From Acidimicrobiia bacterium (GTDB lineage Bacteria > Actinomycetota > Acidimicrobiia > Spongiisociales > ZC4RG35), in the NCBI GenBank assembly GCA_017577575.1, contig PKRG01000001.1:1-64000 (forward strand): a stretch of 64,000 bases of DNA, read 5' to 3'. Below the pieces are notes generated by a model that saw only the letters and a program-made list of their open reading frames with translations, was not told the origin of the DNA and ran no database searches. A program made the translations under genes and the position numbers. This document shows positions 58,364-64,000 of the stretch, in pieces. How positions within the stretch are numbered: position 1 is the first letter of the stretch; each line of letters starts with the position of its first letter.

Positions 58364-59677
58364 TCACGAGAACGGGCACCGCCCCAGCTCGATGTGCTGG
58401 AGGACCTCGTCCTTGTAGTAGTTCATGATCGACATGATCGGCGAGGTGGCCGACGGGCCGAGCGGGCAGATCGTGGTCTGCCGCGGCGGGAACGTGAGCC
58501 CGATGTTGATGTTGTCGGACACGTCGAGGAGGAGATCGGCGTCGATCGGCCGGCCCTGGCCGGCCTCGATGCGACGCAGGATCATCTCGAGCCACGACGT
58601 CCCTTCCCGGCACGGCGTGCACTCGCCGCATGACTCGTGGGCGAAGAAGCGCACGACCCGCTCGGCGGCCCGCACCACACAGGTGGTCTCGTCCATGACG
58701 ATCACCGCGCCCGATCCGAGCATCGAGCCGGCGCCGGCGGCCGCTCCCTTGGTGATCTCGAGGTCGAGGTGCTCCTCGGGGGTGAACCAGGGTGCGGAGG
58801 CGCCGCCGGGAATCCACATCTTCAGTTCGTTGCCGTTGCGGATGCCGCCGCCGACCTCTTCGAACAGTTGCCGCCAGGTGATGCCGTGGGGCAGCTCGTA
58901 GTTGCCGGGGCGGTTGACGTGCCCGGACAGGGAGATCATGAACGTGCCCGTGTCCTCGGGATGGCCCAGGCCCTTGTACCAGTCGACCCCGTTCACGAGG
59001 ATGTGCGGCAGGTTCGAGACCGTCTCGATGTTGTTGACGATGGTCGGCTGGCCGTACAGGCCGATGGCGGCGGGGAAGTAGGGCGGCTTGAGCCGGGGCT
59101 CGCCCCGGCGGCCCTCCAGCGAGTTGATGAGGGCGGTCTCCTCGCCACAGATGTAGGCACCGGCGCCGAGATGGACGGTGATGTCGAGGCGGTAGCCGGT
59201 GCCGAGGACGTCGTCGCCGAGGATCCCGGCGGCGTACGCCTCGTCGATCGCCGCCTGGAGCCGACGGGCGGGCTTGGCGTACTCACCCCGGATGTAGATG
59301 AAGGCGTGGTTCACTTCGTTCGCCCACGCGGCGATGATCGTGCCCTCGATGATCTGGTGGGGGTCCCGTTCGATCAGCTGCCGGTCCTTGAAGGTGCCGG
59401 GCTCGGACTCGTCGCCGTTCACGATCAGGTAGGCGGGGCGGGCCGGAGCCAGCAGGCTCCACTTCATCCCCGCCGAGAAGGCGGCACCGCCCCGGCCCAG
59501 GAGACCGGACTCCTTGACCAGCTCCACCAGCTCGTCGCGGGTCATGCCCAGCGCCTTGCGGGCGCCCTCGTAGCCGCCGGTCGCCCGGTAGCGCTCGAGG
59601 GTGTGGGAGTCGTTGGGGTAGTCGACCATCCGCTTGGTGACGACCAGCGGACGCTCGAAGGAGGTAGTCAGAGTCAC
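58364..59677 (-). CDS. nuoF: NADH-quinone oxidoreductase subunit F, NADH- and FMN-binding (complex I cluster 2)
   Basis: 437 residues. The FMN/NADH site has GLLGRGGAAFSAGMKW (58-73) and HLGAGAYICGEETALINSLEG (169-189). The N3 [4Fe-4S] ligands are Cys350/353/356 (SCGECTPCREGT) and Cys404. This is where NADH is oxidised. GTG at 59677 overlaps the nuoE stop (GTGA). Confidence 0.96.
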   Translation of the reverse strand: MTLTTSFERPLVVTKRMVDYPNDSHTLERYRATGGYEGARKALGMTRDELVELVKESGLLGRGGAAFSAGMKWSLLAPARPAYLIVNGDESEPGTFKDRQLIERDPHQIIEGTIIAAWANEVNHAFIYIRGEYAKPARRLQAAIDEAYAAGILGDDVLGTGYRLDITVHLGAGAYICGEETALINSLEGRRGEPRLKPPYFPAAIGLYGQPTIVNNIETVSNLPHILVNGVDWYKGLGHPEDTGTFMISLSGHVNRPGNYELPHGITWRQLFEEVGGGIRNGNELKMWIPGGASAPWFTPEEHLDLEITKGAAAGAGSMLGSGAVIVMDETTCVVRAAERVVRFFAHESCGECTPCREGTSWLEMILRRIEAGQGRPIDADLLLDVSDNINIGLTFPPRQTTICPLGPSATSPIMSIMNYYKDEVLQHIELGRCPFS

Positions 59678-60297
59678 GATCGCCGATCCTGTCCCACGGT
59701 TCCGTAGGGCTGGAACGCCGGGTAGGGCCCGACCGCCCCGTCTTCGGTGGGGATGGCCCAGTCGAAGCTGCGCCTTCCTCCGAACAGCTCCTGCATCTCG
59801 TCGGTGTTGACGACCGCCGGAGTGGCATTGCGCAGCCACCGCACCAGCTCTCTCGCCTTCTCCGGGGTGACGCCTTCGATGAGCTCGTAGTTGACCTGCA
59901 CCACCGGTGCCCCGCCGCACGCGCCGAGGCATTCGACGTGCTCCACCGTGAGGAGGCCGTCGTCGTCGGTCTCGCCGGCGGGGAGATCGGCCTCGTCCTC
60001 GATGGCGTGGAGGACGTCGTCGCTGCCGCACAACATGCAGGAGATCGAGGTGCAGACCGAGATCAGATAGCGCCCGACCGGCTCCCGCTTGTACATCGTG
60101 TAGAAGGAGGCGACGGACTGGACCTGGGCGGGAGTCAGGTCGAGCAGCTCGGCCACCTGCTCGATGGCGTGGTCGGTCAACCATCCCTCCTCCGCCATCG
60201 CCAGATAGAGAAGCGGCATCACTGCCGAACGTTTCTCGGGGTAGCGAGCGATGATCTGGCGTGCCCGTTCGAGGGTGGCTTCGGACCAGTCAGACAT
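59674..60297 (-). CDS. nuoE: NADH-quinone oxidoreductase subunit E, [2Fe-2S] (complex I cluster 2)
   Basis: 207 residues with thioredoxin-like [2Fe-2S] ligands Cys82/87 (CTSISC) and Cys123/127 (CLGAC), binding N1a beside FMN in NuoF. ATG 60297. The 145 bases between nuoD2 and nuoE hold a heptamer array and a TATTCT hexamer at 60308-60313 that could give an internal promoter. Confidence 0.95.
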   Translation of the reverse strand: MSDWSEATLERARQIIARYPEKRSAVMPLLYLAMAEEGWLTDHAIEQVAELLDLTPAQVQSVASFYTMYKREPVGRYLISVCTSISCMLCGSDDVLHAIEDEADLPAGETDDDGLLTVEHVECLGACGGAPVVQVNYELIEGVTPEKARELVRWLRNATPAVVNTDEMQELFGGRRSFDWAIPTEDGAVGPYPAFQPYGTVGQDRRS

Positions 60298-60347
60298 ACT
60301 GCGCTGGAGAATAGGAACCCCCCACCCGACGCGCCGAATCGGGGGGC

Positions 60348-60368
60348 GAGCCGGAAGCCGGGAGTCGC
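60348..60368. repeat. Heptamer tandem repeat, three units, nuoD2-nuoE gap
   Basis: GAGCCGG, AAGCCGG and GAGTCGC are contiguous and in the opposite orientation to the array at 58329. They lie in the only sizeable gap inside the nuoA-G block. Confidence 0.6.
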
Positions 60369-60442
60369 CCTGGCCTGTCAGCTGTCACGTACCCTCCCCT
60401 CCCCCGGTTCCACCAGCCCGAGTACGCCGACAGCCTCCCGGG

Positions 60443-61795
60443 TCACCGGTCCACGTCGCCCATCACGGGGTCGATGGAGGCGATGGAGGCGACGGTGTCG
60501 GCGACCAGCGAGTCGGCCATCATGATCGGCAGCCCCTGGATGTTGTAGAAGCTGGGGCCCCGCCAGTGCATCCGCCACGGCTTCGATTCGCCGTTGGAGA
60601 CGAGGTAGCAGCCCAGCTCCCCTCGCGGGCTCTCGATGGCGACGTAGGTCTCGCCGGCGGGCACCTTGAAGCCCTCGGTGAACAGCTTGAAGTGGTGGAT
60701 GAGGGCTTCCATCGACTCGTCGATGCGGGCCCGCGGCGGAGGGGTGATCTTGCGGTCGTCGACGCGGTAGTTGCCCTTGGGCATCCGGTCGACCACCTGG
60801 CGGACGATCTTGCACGACTCTTCGATCTCCCGCATGCGGATGATGTAGCGATCGAAGACGTCGCCGTTCTCGCCGACCGGGACCTCGAACTCGTATTCCT
60901 CGTAGCCCAGATAGGGCATGGTCTTGCGCAGGTCCCAGGGCACGCCGGCGGCGCGCAGGGTGGGCCCGGTCACGCCGTAGGCACGGCACTCCTCGGCGGT
61001 GATGATGCCGACCCCCTTGGTGCGCTGCAGCCAGATCGGGTTGTCGGTGAGGAGGTCGTGGTAGGCCTGGATCCGCTCGGGGATCGTGTCGATGATCTCG
61101 AGGACGTCCTGGCGCCACCCGGGAGGGAGGTCGACCGACACCCCGCCGGGGCGGATGTAGTTGTGGTTCATCCGCAGCCCGGTGGTCTTCTCGAAGAAGG
61201 CGAGGATCATCTCGCGCTCCCGGAAACCGTAGAGCATCATCGACAACGAGCCGATGTCCATGCCGTTGGTCGCCAGGGCGACGAGGTGGGAGGAGATCCG
61301 GTTCAGCTCCGTCATGAGCATCCGGATGGCCTGGGCCCGGGGCGGCACCTCGATCTCCAACAGCTTCTCCACCGCCATCGAGAAGGCGAGCTCGTTGTGG
61401 AGCGGCGCCAGGTAGTCCATCCGGGTGACGTTTGTCGGGCCCTGCATGAAGGTGAGGGTCTCGGCGGTCTTCTCCATGCCGGTGTGGAGGTAGCCGATGA
61501 TGGGGCGGGTGCGCCGGATGACCTCCCCTTCGAGCTCGACCTGCAGGCGGAGGACGCCGTGGGTCGAGGGATGCTGCGGGCCCATGTTGAGCAGCATCCG
61601 GTCGTCGTCGAGGCCTTCCTCCTCGTACATGTAGTCGTCGGCGATGACCCGGCCGAACTGCTCCCGGAGGCGCTCGGGCGTGTCGTAGGGGCCTATCTCC
61701 TGGCGACCCTCGTCGGTGGGGTCGAAGGGCAGCTCCTCGGTGCCGCTGGCCCACAGGTCGACGGTCTTCGACTCGTAGTCGCGGGTCTCGGTCAT
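60443..61795 (-). CDS. nuoD: NADH-quinone oxidoreductase subunit D (complex I cluster 2)
   Basis: 450 residues, quinone-site subunit with His75 and His79 in NMGPQHPSTHGVLR and C-terminal DPVMGDVDR. It has an N-terminal extension of about 40 residues relative to cluster 1, as in other actinobacterial NuoD proteins. ATG at 61795 overlaps the nuoC2 stop (ATGA). Confidence 0.95.
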   Translation of the reverse strand: MTETRDYESKTVDLWASGTEELPFDPTDEGRQEIGPYDTPERLREQFGRVIADDYMYEEEGLDDDRMLLNMGPQHPSTHGVLRLQVELEGEVIRRTRPIIGYLHTGMEKTAETLTFMQGPTNVTRMDYLAPLHNELAFSMAVEKLLEIEVPPRAQAIRMLMTELNRISSHLVALATNGMDIGSLSMMLYGFREREMILAFFEKTTGLRMNHNYIRPGGVSVDLPPGWRQDVLEIIDTIPERIQAYHDLLTDNPIWLQRTKGVGIITAEECRAYGVTGPTLRAAGVPWDLRKTMPYLGYEEYEFEVPVGENGDVFDRYIIRMREIEESCKIVRQVVDRMPKGNYRVDDRKITPPPRARIDESMEALIHHFKLFTEGFKVPAGETYVAIESPRGELGCYLVSNGESKPWRMHWRGPSFYNIQGLPIMMADSLVADTVASIASIDPVMGDVDR

Positions 61796-62409
61796 GTCGC
61801 CTTCCTGTTCCCCTTGAACTGGACCGGGACAGCCCCGACGTTGTAGTCCTTGCGCAGCGGATGGCCTTCCCAGTCGTCGGGCATGAGGATGCGGGTCAGG
61901 TCCGGGTGGTCGTCGAAGACGATCCCGAACATGTCGTAGACCTCCCGCTCGGGAAACGAAGCCCCCGGCCACACCGACGTCACCGACGGGAGGCGCAGGT
62001 CGTCTTCGGGCACGGGCAGTATCACGCGCAGACGGCGCACGTGCTGGTGCGACAACAGGTTGGCCACCACGTCGTACCGGGGGATGCGGTGGCGGAACCA
62101 GTCGACGGCGGTGATGTCGACGCACATCTCGAACCCGGCGTCCCGGCAAGCCTCGGCGAACTGGCGCCAGCGGCTCCGTTCCAGACGGACGACGTCCTGG
62201 CCGTGGGAGTCCAAAAGCTCGGCATCCCCTTCGAAGCCATCCAGGATGCCCGCCAGGAACTCGTCGGGCTCCTTGGGTGCCAGCTCCGGCACCGAACCCG
62301 GCGTCGGGGTGAGCCTCTCGGTGGGATGCCTTCCGGGAGCGTGGAGCTTGGCGGCGCTGGCGATGTCGGTGGGGCCGGTGCCGCCGGGGTTCGTCTTGTC
62401 GTCGCTCAC
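61792..62409 (-). CDS. nuoC: NADH-quinone oxidoreductase subunit C (complex I cluster 2)
   Basis: 205 residues with the NuoC signature FPEREVYDMFGIVFDDHPDLTRILMPDDW and a Pro/Thr-rich N-terminus. Unlike cluster 1 it has no acidic tail. GTG at 62409 overlaps the nuoB2 stop. Confidence 0.94.
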   Translation of the reverse strand: MSDDKTNPGGTGPTDIASAAKLHAPGRHPTERLTPTPGSVPELAPKEPDEFLAGILDGFEGDAELLDSHGQDVVRLERSRWRQFAEACRDAGFEMCVDITAVDWFRHRIPRYDVVANLLSHQHVRRLRVILPVPEDDLRLPSVTSVWPGASFPEREVYDMFGIVFDDHPDLTRILMPDDWEGHPLRKDYNVGAVPVQFKGNRKAT

Positions 62410-62873
62410 GACGCGATCTCCCCGGACATGATCTTCTCGTGCAGCGTGAGGATCCCGTGCATGAGGGTCTGCGGGTTGGGCGGGCAGCCGGGCACGTAGA
62501 TGTCGACCGGGACGATCTGGTCGACACCCTGCACCAGGGCGTAGTTGTTGAACATGCCCCCGGTGGAAGCGCACGCCCCCATCGAGATCACCCACTTCGG
62601 GTCGGGCATCTGGTCGTACACCTGGCGCAGGACCGGGGCCATCTTCTGGCTGAGGCGCCCGGCGACGATCATCAGGTCGGCCTGGCGGGGCGAGGCCCGG
62701 AACACCTCCATGCCGAACCGGGCGAGGTCGTAGTGGGCGGTTCCGGTGGCCATCATCTCGATGGCGCAGCACGCCAGGCCGAACGTCACCGGGAACATGG
62801 AGCGGGTGCGGGCCCAGGCCGCGACCTTCTCCAGAGTGGTGGTGAGCACTCCCGGGATGGCAGGAGGTGGCAT
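62406..62873 (-). CDS. nuoB: NADH-quinone oxidoreductase subunit B (complex I cluster 2)
   Basis: 155 residues with N2 ligands Cys35-Cys36 (FGLACCAIEMM), Cys101 (SMGACASTGG) and Cys130 (YVPGCPPNPQTL). ATG shares one base with the nuoA2 stop. Confidence 0.95.
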   Translation of the reverse strand: MPPPAIPGVLTTTLEKVAAWARTRSMFPVTFGLACCAIEMMATGTAHYDLARFGMEVFRASPRQADLMIVAGRLSQKMAPVLRQVYDQMPDPKWVISMGACASTGGMFNNYALVQGVDQIVPVDIYVPGCPPNPQTLMHGILTLHEKIMSGEIAS

Positions 62874-63280
62874 CAGGCGGCCTCCTCGGTGACGTCACGG
62901 ATGTAGCGGCGCCGCAGCTTGACGTTCCAGTCGAGGGCGCCGCGCTTCCACACGTAGACCAGCGTCTCGAGCACGAACAGGGTGAAGATCCCGACCGCGG
63001 CGATGCCGTACCAGCCGAGCCGATCCCACTGGGCGGCCCACGCGAAGAGGAAGACGATCTCGACGTCGAAGATCACGAACAGCATCGCCACCAGGTAGAA
63101 CTGGACCGGGAAACGCTGGGCCGGCTCGACCTCGGGGATGATGCCCGACTCGTAGGGGGCGAGCTTCTCGGGTGTGGGCCGACGGGGGGCGACGAAGCGA
63201 GAGATCAGATAGGAGACGGCGACGAAGACGATCGCCAGAGCGAGCATGAACGCGATCGGGAGGTAGTCGGCCAGCGTCAT
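62873..63280 (-). CDS. nuoA: NADH-quinone oxidoreductase subunit A (complex I cluster 2)
   Basis: 135 residues with three membrane helices and loop LAPYESGIIPEVEPAQRFPVQFYL. The usual ECG cysteine is replaced by Ser. First gene of the nuoA-G block, with GGAGAGC before the ATG. It lies 85 bases after the geranylgeranyl-reductase-like gene; I see no clear promoter in that gap. Confidence 0.94.
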   Translation of the reverse strand: MTLADYLPIAFMLALAIVFVAVSYLISRFVAPRRPTPEKLAPYESGIIPEVEPAQRFPVQFYLVAMLFVIFDVEIVFLFAWAAQWDRLGWYGIAAVGIFTLFVLETLVYVWKRGALDWNVKLRRRYIRDVTEEAA

Positions 63281-63318
63281 TGCTCTCCAGACTCTAGGGC
63301 CAACGAGGGTCGAGGCAG

Positions 63319-63332
63319 AAGTCGGGAGCCGT
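63319..63332. repeat. Heptamer repeat, two units, upstream of nuoA2
   Basis: AAGTCGG and GAGCCGT, within GGCAGAAGTCGGGAGCCG that matches 51310-51327 at 17 of 18 positions. Weakest member of the RAGYCGG family; supported mainly by that longer match. Confidence 0.5.
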
Positions 63333-63365
63333 CGCGCGCCGGGTGGTGCTGAGGCCGCCCCCGGG

Positions 63366-64000
63366 CTATTTCACGGGCAGCGGCCGGACCATGGCTGCGA
63401 GCATGTCGTAGGCCATCTCGCCGATTCCCTTCTCGTCCTCGTCGAGGAGGTTGGCCATCACCTTGAGGGTCCACTCCATCAACGGGCGGTTGCGCAGCCC
63501 GACGTGGGCGAGGGTGCGCATCACCGACGGGTTTCCGATCAGCTTCACGAAGATCCGGGCCATCTTGTGGTAGAGCCCGTACTCGTCCTCGAGGTGCTGG
63601 CGGTACCGATAGAGGAGCGTCGGGTCGTCGGCGGCCAACGCCTCCGACACGTACCGGGCCGCCAGGCGGCCGGTCTCGTAGGCATAGGAGATGCCTTCCC
63701 CGTTCCACGGGTTGATCGATCCGGCGGCGTCGCCGATCACGACCCAGTTCGGCCCGATGAGCGGCCCCTTCGAGAAGGACATCGTCAGCTTGCCGCCCTC
63801 GGGCTTGGTGATCTGCGAGTGCTCGCCGAGGTCCCAGTACTCCGGGGCCCCGTGGCGCACGTAGTCGTTCATCATCCGGGTCGTGTTGACGTGCTTCCAC
63901 CGCTTGAAGGTGGAGAGCAGGCCCACACCCACGTTGACGGTGCCGTCACCCAGCGGGAACACCCACCCATAGCCGGGCATCGTCGCCCCGGTGTCGTCGC
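63366..64000 (-). CDS. Geranylgeranyl reductase family flavoprotein, C-terminal part
   Basis: The last 211 codons or so of a gene cut by the right edge. It shows PGYGWVFPLGDGTVNVGVG and the second FAD motif VVIGDAAGSINPWNGEGI, both typical of the geranylgeranyl reductase family. In actinobacteria such proteins saturate isoprene units, for example of menaquinone (MenJ), and a member beside nuoA is known from Streptomyces. It reads in the same direction as nuoA2. Saturating the quinone that complex I reduces would fit, but the substrate is inferred. Confidence 0.88.
   Translation of the reverse strand, partial: DDTGATMPGYGWVFPLGDGTVNVGVGLLSTFKRWKHVNTTRMMNDYVRHGAPEYWDLGEHSQITKPEGGKLTMSFSKGPLIGPNWVVIGDAAGSINPWNGEGISYAYETGRLAARYVSEALAADDPTLLYRYRQHLEDEYGLYHKMARIFVKLIGNPSVMRTLAHVGLRNRPLMEWTLKVMANLLDEDEKGIGEMAYDMLAAMVRPLPVK

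Noticed and set aside
55939..58428. Long open frame on the plus strand (829 codons)
   Set aside because: Antisense to nuoG, with low-complexity composition and no motif; a codon-bias shadow.
60220..60245. AACGTT-containing LacI-like site in nuoE (CGAACGTTTCTCGG)
   Set aside because: It lies inside the nuoE coding sequence with poor flanking symmetry, so it was treated as chance.
1..64000. CRISPR arrays, tRNA, rRNA, riboswitches
   Set aside because: No regularly spaced repeats, cloverleaf sequences or conserved riboswitch cores were seen on either strand. The heptamer arrays have no spacers.

Overview
The window is dense, GC-rich bacterial DNA. Most start codons are ATG or GTG, and neighbouring genes often overlap by a few bases. 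The gene content (menaquinone-type complex I next to a geranylgeranyl-reductase-like gene, a membrane-fusion protein with a peptidoglycan-binding domain, several class III nucleotide cyclases, a DtxR-family regulator) points to an actinobacterium, probably outside the well-studied genera. I see no rRNA, tRNA, CRISPR array, insertion sequence or phage gene, and no gap between genes longer than about 200 bases.

Layout. 1-3.9 kb: an operon on the minus strand with a PEP-synthase-like enzyme split into two proteins, a GntR regulator between the halves, and the start of a molybdenum-hydroxylase FAD subunit at the left edge. 3.9-7.5 kb: three class III cyclase genes with different input domains (YHS metal-binding, membrane, cupin); the middle one is frameshifted and the last one truncated. 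7.6-14.8 kb: an SDR protein, a CoA-transferase, a hydratase/decarboxylase-family protein, an aldehyde dehydrogenase, a LacI regulator and an amidase. LacI-type operators link several of these.

14.9-25.1 kb: a complete 11-gene complex I operon (nuoA,B,C,D,H,I,J,K,L,M,N) without the NADH-oxidising genes nuoE, F and G. 25.2-32.9 kb: a phosphodiesterase-like protein, a DtxR/MntR-type regulator divergent from an FbpABC-like ferric iron importer, and molybdenum cofactor genes mobA and moaA. 32.9-34.1 kb: a bactofilin-like membrane protein.

34.1-63.3 kb: a second complex I with all 14 subunits, but in two blocks. nuoA-G lies at 55.9-63.3 kb and nuoH-N at 34.1-41.6 kb, both on the minus strand. About 14 kb sits between them: a four-gene export system (lipoprotein, membrane-fusion protein, ABC ATPase, permease) and a plus-strand amino-sugar operon (ROK regulator, ROK kinase, sugar-binding lipoprotein, two permeases, GH3 hexosaminidase, NagA, SIS-domain isomerase/deaminase). 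The right edge cuts a geranylgeranyl reductase family gene.

Together the genes describe a respiring heterotroph with two differently equipped complex I machines, menaquinone modification, metal-regulated iron uptake, Moco synthesis, and catabolism of amino sugars and of aromatic or organic acids. The less expected features are the interrupted nuo operon, the EFG-less paralogous complex I, a dispersed heptamer repeat at several gene junctions, and the split PEP-synthase-like pair around its regulator.
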